From: an uncultured Acidobacteriia bacterium
Lineage (GTDB): Bacteria > Acidobacteriota > Terriglobia > Bryobacterales > Bryobacteraceae
NCBI GenBank assembly: GCA_903929755.1
Contig: CAIYVZ010000160.1
Span: 62,001-126,000 of the forward strand
Direction of reading: 5' to 3'
DNA: 64,000 nt
In this document: positions 7,705 to 16,716 of the stretch, one piece after another
Position numbering within the stretch: position 1 is the first letter of the stretch
How the letters are laid out: each line of letters begins with the position of its first letter
Program-made: the position numbers and the translations under genes
Notes under the pieces: generated by a model
Told to the model about the DNA's origin: nothing
Seen by the model: the letters and a program-made list of their open reading frames with translations, nothing else
The model's database searches: none

Positions 7705-10700
7705 ATGCGGCCCAACTTAATCGTTCTCTGCGCAGGCTTCGCTTTAGCCCTCCCCAGCTTCGCCGCCGTCGATTTCGATCGCGAAATCCGGCCCATTCTC
7801 TCGGAAAACTGCTTTACCTGCCACGGCCCCGACGAGACCAAACGCATGGCGAAGCTGCGCCTTGACATCCCCGATGGCGGTGGTCTCACCAAGGGCATCA
7901 TTACGCCCGGCAACTCCGCGCAGAGTCGCATCCTGCAGCGCGTGTCGGCCTCCAATAACCGGATGCCCCCCGCCGTCACCGGCAAAACGCTCACCCCGAA
8001 GCAGGTTGAGACTCTTACCAGATGGATTGACGAAGGTGCGAAGTGGCAATCCCACTGGGCCTTTACCGCGCCCATTCGCCGCGACCCTCCCGCCATCACC
8101 TCTTCCTGGCCGAAGAACCCCGTCGATAATTTCATTCTGGCCCGCCTCCAGAAAGAGAGCCTGAAACCTTCTCCCGAAGCCGACCGCGCCACTCTCCTCC
8201 GCCGCGTCACCTACGATCTGACCGGCCTCCCGCCAACCCCAACCGAAATCGACTCCTTCCTGGCGGACAAAGCCCCCAATGCCTACGAAAAGCGCGTCGA
8301 CGCCCTCCTCGCCTCCCCCCGCTACGGCGAACGCATGGCCGCCCAGTGGCTCGACCTCGCTCGCTACGCCGACACGCATGGTTATCACATCGACTCCCAC
8401 CGCGAAGCCTGGCACTGGCGCGACTGGGTGGTCTCCGCCTTCAACAGCAACCTTCCCTACGACCAGTTCACCGTCTGGCAACTCGCCGGCGACCTGCTGC
8501 CCAACGCCACCACCGAACAGAAACTCGCCAGCGGCTTCAACCGCAACCACATGATTAACTTCGAGGGAGGTGCCATCCCCGAGGAGTACCAGACCGAATA
8601 CGTGATCGACCGCCTCGAAGCCACCTCCATGACGTGGCTCGGGCTCTCCATGGGCTGCGCCCGCTGCCACGATCACAAATACGACCCCATCCCCCAACGC
8701 GATTTCTATCGCTTCTTCGCCTTCTTCAACAACGTCAGCGAAAAGGGTCTGGATGGCCGCAACGGCAACGCCGAACCTTTCTTACAGTTGCCGACACCCG
8801 AGCAGAAGACTCGGCAGGGCGAACTGAAAGCCGCCATCAAGGCCCACGAAGCATCTCTCCCGGAGCCAGAAATCGCCGCCAAACAGGATAAATGGGAACA
8901 GGCGCAAGCGGCTCTCATGAAGTCGATCGCGCGCAACGGTCTGGTCGCCCACTACGAATTCGACGGCAATCTTGCGGATTCCTCCGGCGGCTACCAGTAC
9001 GGCCGCACCGTCCTCGGTGACCTTACCTTCTCGAACGGTGCGGTTGACCGCGGAGCTGATTTCGATGGGGAGGCCCACGCCGTTCTCGGTCATGCCGCTG
9101 CCTTCGAGCGAGACAAACCCTTCTCCGCCGCCCTCTGGCTCAAGGTCAACTCCAAGCAAAAGGTCCCTGTTTTCCAGCAACTCGAAGGCGGCAAAGGCAT
9201 CAGTGTCTGGCTCGATGATTTCGAACTCTCGGGCGTCCAGCAGCGCGTCCCGCGTCTGTACCTGAAACTCGCCGCCGCCGACACCAACGCTCTCGAAATC
9301 CGCACCACCGACCGGCTCCCCTGGCCCGCCAACATGAACCACGTGGTCCTCAGCTACGACGGTTCGGGAAAAGCGGCAGGCCTTCGCGTGATCGTCAACG
9401 GTACGCAAGTCAAAACCGAAACCCTCCGCGACACCCTGACCGCCGCGACCACCACCGCCACAGCCCCCCTCGAATTCGCCGCTTTCAAGGGCAAGGTGGA
9501 CGACCTCCGCATCTACACCCGCGAACTCACCGCCGCCGAGATCACACACCTCAATAGCCAGGAATCGCTCCGCGCCACCCTGAATATCCCCGCCGCGAAG
9601 CGCTCCACCGACCAGAAAACCTGGATCCGCGACTACTACCTCGTCAACGCCGCCCCCGCCGCCGACCGCAAAGCCTGGGCCGAGCTCAAGACCCTCCGCG
9701 AGGACGACAAGAAGCTGACCGCCGCCATCCCCACCACCATGGTGATGTCCGAACTGACCGATAAACCCCGCGAGTCCTTCATTCTGGCCCGCGGCGACTA
9801 CCGCAACCAGACCGAAAAGGTCACCGCCGGAACCCCCACCGTCCTGCCGCCCATGGCGAAGGATCTCCCGGCCAACCGCCTCGGTCTCGCCCAGTGGTTC
9901 GTCGATCCCAATCACCCCCTCACCTCGCGTGTCGCCGTTAACCGCTTCTGGCAGAACTACTTCGGCACCGGCCTCGTCAAGACTGCGGAGAATTTCGGCT
10001 CCCAGGGCGAGCCCCCCGTCAACCAGGAACTCCTCGACTGGCTTGCCACCGAATTCGTCCGTACTGGCTGGGATGTGAAGGGCATGCAGAAGCTCCTGGT
10101 CACCTCCGCCGCCTACCGTCAGGCTTCAAAGGTCACGCCCGAACTCCTGGAAAAAGATCCCGAAAACCGCCTCGCCTCCCGAGGTCCCCGCTTCCGCCTC
10201 TCCGCCGAAATGGTTCGAGACGGGGAACTCTATCTGTCCGGCATCCTGAAAGAACAGCAGGGCGGGGCACCCGTGAACCCCTATCAGCCCTATGGCGTCT
10301 GGGAAGAAATCGCCTATGGTGACGGCTTCACCTCACAGGCCTACTTACAGGGAAAGGGGGATGAACTCCGCCGCCGGTCGCTGTATACCTTCTGGAAGCG
10401 CACCGCGCCCCCACCAGAGATGACCACCTTCGACGCGCCCGACCGTGAAAAATGCGCCGCGCGCCGGACCCTCACCAATACGCCCCTGCAGGCACTGGTC
10501 CTGCTCAACGACACTACCTATGTGGAAGCTGCCCGCTGGCTCGCCACGCGAATGGTGCTTGACGGCGGCAAGACTCCAGCTGCTCGCCTGGATCTCGGGT
10601 TCCGCCTGGCCACCGCGCGACACCCCTCCGCGAAGGAAGTCGCCATCCTCAAGGAAACGCTCGACGCCCAACTCCTCGACTACAAACGCCACGAGGACAA

Positions 10701-10842
10701 AGCTGACGCCCTTCTGAAGAACGGTGCCACCCCCCTCGATCCCCGGGTCGCCCATGCCAAAATCTCCAATCAGGAGCTAGCCGCCTGGACCACGGTGGCC
10801 AGCATGATCCTCAATCTCGACGAAACGATCACGAAGCAATGA
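7705..10842 (+). CDS. PSCyt1/PSCyt2/PSD1 (DUF1549/DUF1553) secreted protein with LamG insert
   Basis: A 1,045-residue exported protein with signal peptide [20 protein letters not shown]. Domain order: PSCyt1 cytochrome-like domain with CFTCHG (about residues 36-41), PSCyt2/DUF1549 from about 140 to 370 including a second haem-type motif CARCH, then a LamG/concanavalin-like domain (about 405-625; [18 protein letters not shown] at its start), then PSD1/DUF1553 (about 730-1030; [18 protein letters not shown]). This family expanded in planctomycetes and Solibacter-type acidobacteria and is usually paired with a DUF1501 protein, as here with an ATGA overlap. A periplasmic role in polysaccharide breakdown or redox is often suggested but unproven. 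Confidence 0.9.
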   Translation: MRPNLIVLCAGFALALPSFAAVDFDREIRPILSENCFTCHGPDETKRMAKLRLDIPDGGGLTKGIITPGNSAQSRILQRVSASNNRMPPAVTGKTLTPKQVETLTRWIDEGAKWQSHWAFTAPIRRDPPAITSSWPKNPVDNFILARLQKESLKPSPEADRATLLRRVTYDLTGLPPTPTEIDSFLADKAPNAYEKRVDALLASPRYGERMAAQWLDLARYADTHGYHIDSHREAWHWRDWVVSAFNSNLPYDQFTVWQLAGDLLPNATTEQKLASGFNRNHMINFEGGAIPEEYQTEYVIDRLEATSMTWLGLSMGCARCHDHKYDPIPQRDFYRFFAFFNNVSEKGLDGRNGNAEPFLQLPTPEQKTRQGELKAAIKAHEASLPEPEIAAKQDKWEQAQAALMKSIARNGLVAHYEFDGNLADSSGGYQYGRTVLGDLTFSNGAVDRGADFDGEAHAVLGHAAAFERDKPFSAALWLKVNSKQKVPVFQQLEGGKGISVWLDDFELSGVQQRVPRLYLKLAAADTNALEIRTTDRLPWPANMNHVVLSYDGSGKAAGLRVIVNGTQVKTETLRDTLTAATTTATAPLEFAAFKGKVDDLRIYTRELTAAEITHLNSQESLRATLNIPAAKRSTDQKTWIRDYYLVNAAPAADRKAWAELKTLREDDKKLTAAIPTTMVMSELTDKPRESFILARGDYRNQTEKVTAGTPTVLPPMAKDLPANRLGLAQWFVDPNHPLTSRVAVNRFWQNYFGTGLVKTAENFGSQGEPPVNQELLDWLATEFVRTGWDVKGMQKLLVTSAAYRQASKVTPELLEKDPENRLASRGPRFRLSAEMVRDGELYLSGILKEQQGGAPVNPYQPYGVWEEIAYGDGFTSQAYLQGKGDELRRRSLYTFWKRTAPPPEMTTFDAPDREKCAARRTLTNTPLQALVLLNDTTYVEAARWLATRMVLDGGKTPAARLDLGFRLATARHPSAKEVAILKETLDAQLLDYKRHEDKADALLKNGATPLDPRVAHAKISNQELAAWTTVASMILNLDETITKQ

Positions 10843-12254
10843 TGCCCCTCACTTCCACACGCCGCCATTTCTTCGGGAAAGCCGCCGCCGGCATCGGCAT
10901 CCCCGCACTTGCCTCGCTCCTCCAGGCCGATAGCGGTGGTCTCGCAGGCCTTCCCCACTTTCCAGCCAAAGCCAAGCGGGTCATCTATCTCCACCAGTCC
11001 GGCGGACCCTCGCAGCTCGACCTCTTCGACTACAAACCTGGCCTCAACAAGAGCCACGGCATCGAATTACCCGCCTCCGTCCGCAACGGCCAGCGCATCA
11101 CCGGCATGACCTCGGGGCAGGCCTCGTTCCCCGTCACCAAGTCGATCTTCAATTTCAGCCAGCACGGCAAATCCGGCACCTGGCTCAGCGAACTTCTTCC
11201 CCACACCGCCAAAATCGTCGATGACATCGCCATCGTCAAGACCGTCAACACGGAAGCCATTAACCACGACCCCGCCATCACGTTCATCCAGACCGGCAGC
11301 CAGCAGCCCGGCCGCCCCAGTTTCGGCGCGTGGCTCAGCTACGGCCTCGGTAGCGAAAACCAGAATTTGCCGGCGTTCGTCGTGCTCATCGCCCAGTCGT
11401 CCGCCGTCAATACTGACCAGCCCTTGTTCTCCCGCCTCTGGGGCAACGGCTTCCTGCCGTCCAAGTACCAGGGCGTGAACTTCCGCGCTTCGGGCGACCC
11501 CGTCCTCTACCTCTCCGACCCTCCCGGCATCGACCGCGAAGCCCGCCGCCGCATGCTCGACGGCATCGGCAAGCTGAACCACCTCAACGGCGAAACCTAC
11601 GGCGACCCCGAGATTGAAACCCGCATCGCCCAGTACGAAATGGCCTTCCGGATGCAAACCTCGGTGCCGGACCTGATGGACCTCTCGAAGGAACCACAGT
11701 CCACCTTCGATCTCTACGGCCCCGAAGCCCGCAAGCCCGGTTCCTATGCCGCCCACTGCCTCCAGGCCCGCCGCCTGGCGGAACGCGGAGTCCGCTTCAT
11801 CCAGATCTACAAACGAGGTTGGGACCAGCACAACGACCTCCCAAGGGACCTCGCCCTGCAATGCCAAAGCGTAGACCAACCGTCCGCCGCTCTCATCCAG
11901 GATCTCAAACAGCGAGGCCTGCTCGATGACACCCTCGTCATCTGGGGCGGGGAATTCGGCCGAACGGTCTACTGCCAGGGCAAGCTCATGAACGGCAACT
12001 ACGGTAGAGACCACCACCCCCGCTGCTTCAGCATGTGGATGGCGGGCGGAGGCATCAAACCCGGCCTGAGCATGGGAGAAACCGACGACTTCAGCTACAA
12101 CATAGTCGCCGACCCCGTCCACGTCCACGACATCCAGGCGACGGTCTTACGTTGCCTGGGAATTGACCACAAACGCCTCACCTACAAGTTCCAGGGTCGC
12201 GACTTCCGCCTGACCGACGTAGCCGGCAACCTCGTCCCCGCCCTCATGGCATAG
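10839..12254 (+). CDS. DUF1501 family protein
   Basis: A 471-residue member of DUF1501, an alkaline phosphatase/sulfatase superfamily branch. The N-terminus [23 protein letters not shown] looks like a twin-arginine export signal. Family features are [20 protein letters not shown] near the start, [11 protein letters not shown], the central RGWDQHNDL and late in the protein [10 protein letters not shown] and [19 protein letters not shown], which carry the putative metal ligands. Two ATGs lie in tandem at 10839 and 10842; the first overlaps the PSD1 stop. The enzyme pair is a standard module in this lineage; substrate unknown. Confidence 0.9.
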   Translation: MMPLTSTRRHFFGKAAAGIGIPALASLLQADSGGLAGLPHFPAKAKRVIYLHQSGGPSQLDLFDYKPGLNKSHGIELPASVRNGQRITGMTSGQASFPVTKSIFNFSQHGKSGTWLSELLPHTAKIVDDIAIVKTVNTEAINHDPAITFIQTGSQQPGRPSFGAWLSYGLGSENQNLPAFVVLIAQSSAVNTDQPLFSRLWGNGFLPSKYQGVNFRASGDPVLYLSDPPGIDREARRRMLDGIGKLNHLNGETYGDPEIETRIAQYEMAFRMQTSVPDLMDLSKEPQSTFDLYGPEARKPGSYAAHCLQARRLAERGVRFIQIYKRGWDQHNDLPRDLALQCQSVDQPSAALIQDLKQRGLLDDTLVIWGGEFGRTVYCQGKLMNGNYGRDHHPRCFSMWMAGGGIKPGLSMGETDDFSYNIVADPVHVHDIQATVLRCLGIDHKRLTYKFQGRDFRLTDVAGNLVPALMA

Positions 12255-12286
12255 ATCGTCTGTAACTACAAAAAGAGTTACGTGAG

Positions 12287-12562
12287 ATGATATTTGAGTG
12301 GGACGACGACAAAGCGGCACAAAACGTCGTCAAACATCGAGTGTTCTTCGAATATGCAATCCGGGTGTTTCTCGATGCCCACCGGCTGGACAGCGAGGAC
12401 GCGCGCCGCGACTACCGTGAGGAACGGCGACTCGTTCTCGGGAGAATTGAGGGACGTATTTTTGCCGTAGCTTACACGCGGAGAGCTACTGCAATCCGGG
12501 TGATTTCCGCAAGGAAAGCGAACGACCGCGAGAGGAGGAAGTATGAAGCGCTATCGACTTGA
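12287..12562 (+). CDS. brnT: BrnT family toxin
   Basis: A 91-residue BrnT ribonuclease-type toxin. It has the family opening FEWDDDKAAQNVVKHRVFFEYA (WD..KA..N..KHxV.F), the central RRLVLGRIEGRIFAVAYTRR and the closing IRVISARKANDRERRKYE. BrnT toxins cleave RNA and are neutralised by BrnA, which follows and overlaps by 20 bases. The pair normally represses its own promoter. A second brnTA pair lies at 57331-57857 on the other strand. Confidence 0.92.
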   Translation: MIFEWDDDKAAQNVVKHRVFFEYAIRVFLDAHRLDSEDARRDYREERRLVLGRIEGRIFAVAYTRRATAIRVISARKANDRERRKYEALST

Positions 12563-12821
12563 TCCCCAGGCACCCCACGAGATGACCGCCGCCGAACTGA
12601 AGGCCCTGGATGCAGCGCCCATCGACTACTCCGACATCCCACCTCTCGGAGATGACTTCTTCGCGAAAGCGAGTGCCGACTGGCCGCCCGCCAAACACCA
12701 GCTCACGATCCGCCTCGATGCCGATGTCCTCGACTGGCTGAAAGCCAACGGCAGGGGCTACCAGACCCGCATCAACCACATCCTGCGCGCTGCCATGGAC
12801 AGCACCCGAGCGACAAGGTAG
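12543..12821 (+). CDS. brnA: BrnA family antitoxin
   Basis: A 92-residue antitoxin of the BrnA_antitoxin family. The C-terminal half shows the DNA-binding ribbon-helix-helix style sequence LTIRLDADVLDWLKANGRGYQTRINHILR typical of BrnA. The N-terminal acidic and flexible part would wrap the toxin. It overlaps brnT by 20 bases, the usual toxin-first order of this system. The RBS AGGAGG-like run lies inside the end of brnT just before 12543. Confidence 0.9.
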   Translation: MKRYRLDPQAPHEMTAAELKALDAAPIDYSDIPPLGDDFFAKASADWPPAKHQLTIRLDADVLDWLKANGRGYQTRINHILRAAMDSTRATR

Positions 12822-12885
12822 TCATGGGGTATTCACCTGTGAATAGTCCTTTCGGAAGTCGTCAAAAAGAACTGAGAGCGCCTGC

Positions 12886-13272
12886 CTAACTTTTGACGCC
12901 AACCCATTTTTCGCGGCACCGCTTTGTATGATTCTGTGCCAGGTCGTCGCCCCCAGAACAATGCTCTGATCCCGCTTTGGTGTCACCATTTCGTGCAGTT
13001 CCAAACTGGCAAAGAATATCGTTAAGCCCTGCGCGGACACCTTCCTCGTTCAGGTTTTCTATCACCGCACGGCAGTCCTTCAGCCCCTGCAATGGCATGG
13101 CACCAACCGCCTGCCCTATTTCTCGAAGCAGCTTTTCCGCAGGGTCCTCTTGCTGGCTTAAGAGTAGACCCGCACTGATAAGTTGACATCCGATGAAAGA
13201 GACAACGGCCCTAAGAAAAAGCCCCGATCTCATTTGTATGAATTGTCTCCTCATCTCGATAAAGATCCTCAT
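12886..13272 (-). CDS. Small protein of unknown function with N-terminal hydrophobic segment
   Basis: A 128-residue protein I do not recognise. Residues about 16-38 (LFLRAVVSFIGCQLISAGLLL) form a possible signal or membrane anchor, followed by a helical, charged middle (EDPAEKLLREIGQAV) and a Cys/His/Gly-rich tail. Its start overlaps the stop of the upstream minus-strand gene by four bases (ATGA), which supports that both are real and co-expressed. The DNA here is visibly less GC-rich than its neighbours, in keeping with acquired DNA between two toxin-antitoxin modules. No function is proposed. Confidence 0.5.
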   Translation of the reverse strand: MRIFIEMRRQFIQMRSGLFLRAVVSFIGCQLISAGLLLSQQEDPAEKLLREIGQAVGAMPLQGLKDCRAVIENLNEEGVRAGLNDILCQFGTARNGDTKAGSEHCSGGDDLAQNHTKRCREKWVGVKS

Positions 13273-13556
13273 TCCGCCTGAGGTCCCGAACTTGACAGGT
13301 TGATTCGGGCCCGGTGCTTGAGTTCAGCAGCAACACCCCAGTGATCCAAACTCGTCGCGAGCCGACTGGGTTGATGATCTGCCAGGCACTCCATCGAAAC
13401 CAGCAACATGTAGACTCTCCCGGCATCGCACACTGTAAAGGTCCATCCGCCTGTTCTCAGGTCTTTCTGGCTGTCGATTTCACCATTGGGAAAGCTCGCC
13501 CTTAGATATTCCACGACTACATCGAAAGTGGTGCGGTCAGGTGTCGTGCCCTTCAC
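13269..13556 (-). CDS. Small protein of unknown function, upstream partner of the 12886-13272 gene
   Basis: A protein of up to 95 residues; the first available start is GTG at 13556, with no clear ribosome-binding site, and an internal in-frame GTG is an alternative. The middle, with VVEYLRASFPNGEID, WTFTVCDAGRVYMLLVS and SLDHWGVAAELKHRARI, reads like a compact alpha/beta fold with alternating strands. I do not recognise the family. It couples to the next gene by an ATGA overlap. Position between brnTA and higBA and the low GC suggest a mobile or defence-associated pair, but that is inference. Confidence 0.5.
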   Translation of the reverse strand: MKGTTPDRTTFDVVVEYLRASFPNGEIDSQKDLRTGGWTFTVCDAGRVYMLLVSMECLADHQPSRLATSLDHWGVAAELKHRARINLSSSGPQAE

Positions 13557-13614
13557 TATAGTGGAAAGTTCTGCGGTCGATCAGACGAAATGGGGCTGCA
13601 AAATCCGCTTTTGC

Positions 13615-14049
13615 CTAAATAAACAGCCCCGCCGACACCCGAAATCTTTCCCCCAGCCGCCGGGCTTGTTCTTTACTAATCGCCCGCCGCCGAGCCAAAA
13701 CATCGGAAACCCGGGCCCGCGACCCGAACAACTCTGCCAAATCCACCGGCCGCAAATCATTCGCCTCCATCAGGAACTGAAGCGCGTCCACTGGGTCCCC
13801 GTTCTCCTTCATCGCGTAAGCCTTCTCTTCGAACCGCTCCGAAAGATTCAGCAGGAGGGCCAGCAATACATCCTCCTCCGCTGTCAACCCGCCCTCGCCC
13901 TTCGACATCAGCGCCTCAATCACCGCAAGCGCCGCATCATTCTCCGCCTCGGTCTCAATTACCTTCGGAGTGAACCGAGCCAGGAGCTTGCCGTACTTGC
14001 GCGTGTCAATCCCACCGGATCCGGCAATCTGTGTGTCGAGCGAGATCAT
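13615..14049 (-). CDS. higA: HigA-type antitoxin (helix-turn-helix)
   Basis: A 144-residue antitoxin of the HigA/COG5499 kind. The N-terminal half is helical with conserved ENDAALAVIEALMS and EEDVLLALLLNLSERFEEKAY-like sequence. The C-terminal half has the Xre-type helix-turn-helix LMEANDLRPVDLAELFGSRARVSDVLARRR. It would bind HigB and the promoter. Its start overlaps the higB stop by four bases (ATGA), giving the higB-higA order usual for this system. Confidence 0.9.
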   Translation of the reverse strand: MISLDTQIAGSGGIDTRKYGKLLARFTPKVIETEAENDAALAVIEALMSKGEGGLTAEEDVLLALLLNLSERFEEKAYAMKENGDPVDALQFLMEANDLRPVDLAELFGSRARVSDVLARRRAISKEQARRLGERFRVSAGLFI

Positions 14050-14330
14050 TTCCAGCCCCCTTTGTCGTATTCCTTGTGCGTGAGAATTGCCTTGATGTAG
14101 ACCGCCTGGTTGCGGAAGTTGATAAACGCAATCAGGCGGTACCGATTTAATACAATGTCGAAGACAGTCTTATCGCCGACAGAGTCTGACTTCGAAAACG
14201 TCTCCTTCACTTCGGCCCCAGTTGTCCACTGTGCCTGCCGAACCACCCGGAACCACGTCTCGAGTGCGGCCCTGGAATCGCTGTGTTTCGCAGCGAACTC
14301 CCGGATAGCCTTGCGGCTAATGATCCTCAC
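14046..14330 (-). CDS. higB: HigB-type mRNA interferase toxin
   Basis: A 94-residue toxin of the HigB superfamily (RelE-like fold), which cleaves mRNA on the ribosome. I chose the GTG at 14330 because it gives the family start VRIISRKAIREF; the longer frame upstream has no family similarity. Other marks are WFRVVRQAQWTTGAEVKETF, DKTVFDIVLNRYRLIAFINF and the C-terminal THKEYDKGGW, where Tyr and Asp/Lys are typical. It is followed by higA with an ATGA overlap. The exact start is uncertain by a few codons. Confidence 0.88.
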   Translation of the reverse strand: MRIISRKAIREFAAKHSDSRAALETWFRVVRQAQWTTGAEVKETFSKSDSVGDKTVFDIVLNRYRLIAFINFRNQAVYIKAILTHKEYDKGGWK

Positions 14331-14426
14331 CTCTCGATGTTGCCAGAATGGCAACCATAACGCAAGGCCCAAATCACGAATCCTGCTGACGCCCCGAGCC
14401 GCCACCCCGCATCCAATAAACCTCAC

Positions 14427-14822
14427 ATGAACCACGCCGTAGTCATCTTCGACGGAGAATGCAGCTTCTGTAACCGCTGGGTGGATTTCCTCCTCCGCTT
14501 CGACCGCAAAGATATCTTCCGTTTCGCCGCGCGTCAGTCCGCCGCCGGAGCTGCCTTCGCCGCTAAAAGCGGCCTCCCCCCGGAAGGTGTCGGCTCCATC
14601 ATCGTCGTCCAGCATGGCCAGGTCCTCCTGCGCTCGGACGCCGTCTTGAGGCTCCTAACCCTCCTCGGCCTCCCCTTCTCGTTCATGGGCGTCTTTCGCC
14701 TGATCCCCACCGGCCTTCGCGATGCAGCCTACGACCTCATCGCCCGCAACCGCCATCGCTGGTCCCGGAAATCCCTCCAGTGCCGCATCCCCTCGCCCGT
14801 CGAACGACACCGATTCCTGTAG
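14427..14822 (+). CDS. DCC family thiol-disulfide oxidoreductase (DUF393)
   Basis: A 131-residue protein of the DCC family. It begins VVIFDGECSFCNRWVDFLLR, giving the DxxCxxC redox motif (Asp10, Cys13, Cys16), and continues with RFAARQS and the IIVVQHGQVLLRSDAVLRLL segment that fixes the family. It is a small thioredoxin-like cytoplasmic or membrane-associated oxidoreductase of unknown partner. It stands alone, divergent from higBA by about 96 bases. Confidence 0.9.
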   Translation: MNHAVVIFDGECSFCNRWVDFLLRFDRKDIFRFAARQSAAGAAFAAKSGLPPEGVGSIIVVQHGQVLLRSDAVLRLLTLLGLPFSFMGVFRLIPTGLRDAAYDLIARNRHRWSRKSLQCRIPSPVERHRFL

Positions 14823-14895
14823 CCCGCCACCGCAACCCAAACCGCTCTTCTCTGCGACTTCTCCACCTCTTCCCCCGCCACCCACTCCACCAGGC

Positions 14896-15071
14896 TATAC
14901 TGATGATGTATAGCTGATCGTTCCTTGGTGCTTGTCCTGAATCGCAATTATGTACAGTAGGGCTGCGCAGCTGAAATCCGCTGTGGCAGCCTTTTTTTGT
15001 TTGTTGTTGCGGTCACAGGAGACGGCCCAGGACGATGGTAGCTTTGATTTTTAAGTAGAGGTTTTTTTAGC
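14896..15071 (+). promoter_or_regulatory. Long structured leader of the cold-shock gene
   Basis: Upstream of the cold-shock gene lies an AT-richer leader. TATACT at 14896-14901 could be a -10 box, though no good -35 is seen. A hairpin with a T-run follows at 14961-14998, then about 70 bases up to the AGAGG ribosome-binding site and start at 15072. Long leaders are usual for cold-shock genes; here termination inside the leader may control expression. The promoter itself is a weak call. Confidence 0.45.
14961..14998 (+). terminator. Intrinsic terminator or attenuator in the cold-shock leader
   Basis: GGCTGC (14961-14966) pairs with GCAGCC (14986-14991), with an inner CAGC/GCTG stem, and seven T follow at 14992-14998. 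It sits 74 bases before the cold-shock start codon and over 130 bases after the DCC gene stop. It could end DCC transcription or act as an attenuator for the cold-shock gene. Confidence 0.7.
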
Positions 15072-15275
15072 ATGAGAGAAAAAGGTACTGTGAAGTGGTT
15101 TAACGCGGCCAAGGGCTTCGGATTCATTCAGCGCGAAACGGGCGAAGACGTCTTCGTTCATTTCTCCGCCATCCAGTCGAACGGTTACCGTTCGCTCGAT
15201 GAAGGTTCGCGAGTTGAGTTCGAAGTGACCCAGGGGCCCAAGGGTCTCCAGGCGTCGAACGTCACCGCAATCTAA
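15072..15275 (+). CDS. Cold-shock protein (CspA family)
   Basis: A 67-residue single cold-shock domain, an RNA chaperone. RNP1 is KGFGFIQ and RNP2 is VFVHFSAI; the start [15 protein letters not shown] and the end [10 protein letters not shown] are canonical. The start is preceded by AGAGG. The unusual point is its leader with a terminator-like hairpin and the strong hairpin just after the stop. Which of the organism's csp genes this is cannot be told. Confidence 0.95.
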   Translation: MREKGTVKWFNAAKGFGFIQRETGEDVFVHFSAIQSNGYRSLDEGSRVEFEVTQGPKGLQASNVTAI

Positions 15276-15286
15276 ATGATCAGTGT

Positions 15287-15323
15287 CGAGCGGGCGGAAG
15301 CATTTCTCGCTTCCGCCCGCTCG
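15287..15323 (+). terminator. Perfect 15-bp hairpin after the cold-shock gene
   Basis: A 15-base arm at 15287-15301 pairs perfectly with 15309-15323 around a 7-base loop (ATTTCTC). It is GC-rich but has no T-run after it, so it may be a 3' stability element or a factor-dependent end point rather than a simple intrinsic terminator. It separates the cold-shock gene from infA. Confidence 0.6.
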
Positions 15324-15366
15324 CACAATAATTGGTCATCAGTAATCAAAATCAAGTTGAGGTGGA

Positions 15367-15585
15367 ATGAGTAAAGAAGACAGTATTGAAGTAACCGGAA
15401 CCGTCCTGGAAAAATTCCCCAGCGGTCTGTTCAGTGTTCAGCTTGAGCATGAACGCATCGTCCTCGCGCACCTCGCCGGCCGTCTCCGCCGCAATCGCAT
15501 CCGCGTGCTCGCGGGTGACAAAGTCACCATGGAGCTGTCCCCATACGATCTAACCAAGGGCCGAATCACCTTCCGCCACCGGTAA
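15367..15585 (+). CDS. infA: Translation initiation factor IF-1
   Basis: A 72-residue OB-fold protein that binds the A-site region of the 30S subunit during initiation. The sequence has [21 protein letters not shown], the [20 protein letters not shown] core and the C-terminal [15 protein letters not shown], all canonical. GAGGTGG just ahead of ATG 15367 is a good ribosome-binding site. It is outside the ribosomal protein operon in which infA is often found, so it may be a second copy. wecB begins right at its stop. Confidence 0.93.
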   Translation: MSKEDSIEVTGTVLEKFPSGLFSVQLEHERIVLAHLAGRLRRNRIRVLAGDKVTMELSPYDLTKGRITFRHR

Positions 15586-15590
15586 GAGCG

Positions 15591-16703
15591 CTGTTCATCT
15601 TCGGCACGCGCCCCGAAGCCATTAAACTTTCCCCCGTTATCCTCCACATGAAGGCGCGTCCGGACGCCTTCAATGTCCGTGTCGCTGTCACGGCGCAGCA
15701 TCGCCAGATGCTGGACCAGGTTCTGGCAGTCTTCCGAATCACCCCCGATTACGACCTTGACCTGATGCTCCCCGGCCAAACCCTGGCCACCTCCACCTCC
15801 CGCATGCTGGCTGCTCTCGAACCCGTTTTCCGTGACGCCGAACCCGATATCGCCTATGTCCAGGGCGACACCACCTCCACTCTTTGCGGTGCCCTCTCGG
15901 CATTTTACGCAGGTGTGAAAGTTGGCCACATCGAAGCAGGCCTCCGCACCGGCGACATGCTCCAACCGTTTCCCGAAGAAGCCAACCGCGTCCTTACGGG
16001 ACGTCTGGCGGCCCTGCACTTCGCAGCAACAACCGGATCCCGCGACAACTTACTCCGCGAAGGCGTGGCTCCCCAGACCATCCACGTAACAGGCAACTCG
16101 GGCATCGACGCCGTTCTGAATGTCAGCAACCGCCTCGAAGCCAGCGAACTCAGCGGTCCCGACTGGAGCTTCCTGGATGAAACGAAACCTCTGATCCTGG
16201 TCACCGCCCACCGGCGGGAGAGCTTTGGCGAAGGCATGGACTCCATCTGCCGCGCCCTCCTCCGCCTCGCCGCCCGCGGGGACGCCCAGATCGTTTTCCC
16301 CGTCCACCGAAATCCCAACGTCCTTGGCCCCGTCCAGCGCCAGCTCGGCGACGTTCCGGGCCTTCACCTTCTTGAACCCCTCGACTACGTCCCGTTCGTG
16401 GATCTGATGCGACGCGCTGCCATTCTTTTGACCGACTCCGGTGGTGTTCAGGAAGAAGGTCCTTCTCTGGGCAAGCCCGTCCTCGTCATGCGCGAGAAGA
16501 CCGAGCGCCCGGAAGCCGTCGAAGTCGGCACTGTCCGCCTCGTCGGCACCAACGAAGACCGCATTGTCGCCGAGGTCTCACGCCTCCTCGACTCCCCTGA
16601 CGCGCGTGCCGCCATGTGCCGCGTCCACAATCCGTACGGCGACGGCCACGCCAGCGAACGAATCGCTGACGCCACGCTGGATTTCATGCAGTTGTTAAGA
16701 TAA
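15591..16703 (+). CDS. wecB: UDP-N-acetylglucosamine 2-epimerase (non-hydrolysing)
   Basis: About 370 residues. It converts UDP-GlcNAc to UDP-ManNAc for surface polysaccharide synthesis. Family marks include GHIEAGLRTGD, PEEANR, TGNSGIDAVL, ILVTAHRRESFGEG, PVHRNPNV and LTDSGGVQEEGPSLGKPVLVMREKTERPEA. The first ATG (15648) would cut off the conserved N-terminus LFIFGTRPEAIKLSPVI, which is plainly encoded in frame from 15591. No ATG, GTG or TTG exists between the upstream in-frame stop and that segment. I therefore begin at CTG 15591, six bases after the infA stop, as the least bad choice; a sequence error near 15582 is the alternative. Confidence 0.85.
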   Translation: MFIFGTRPEAIKLSPVILHMKARPDAFNVRVAVTAQHRQMLDQVLAVFRITPDYDLDLMLPGQTLATSTSRMLAALEPVFRDAEPDIAYVQGDTTSTLCGALSAFYAGVKVGHIEAGLRTGDMLQPFPEEANRVLTGRLAALHFAATTGSRDNLLREGVAPQTIHVTGNSGIDAVLNVSNRLEASELSGPDWSFLDETKPLILVTAHRRESFGEGMDSICRALLRLAARGDAQIVFPVHRNPNVLGPVQRQLGDVPGLHLLEPLDYVPFVDLMRRAAILLTDSGGVQEEGPSLGKPVLVMREKTERPEAVEVGTVRLVGTNEDRIVAEVSRLLDSPDARAAMCRVHNPYGDGHASERIADATLDFMQLLR

Positions 16704-16716
16704 AGGTCAGAACGTC

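Noticed and set aside
14951-15055. 34-codon frame starting MYSRAAQL in the cold-shock leader
   Set aside because: It runs straight through the hairpin and T-run with no good ribosome-binding site; the RNA structure explains the sequence better.
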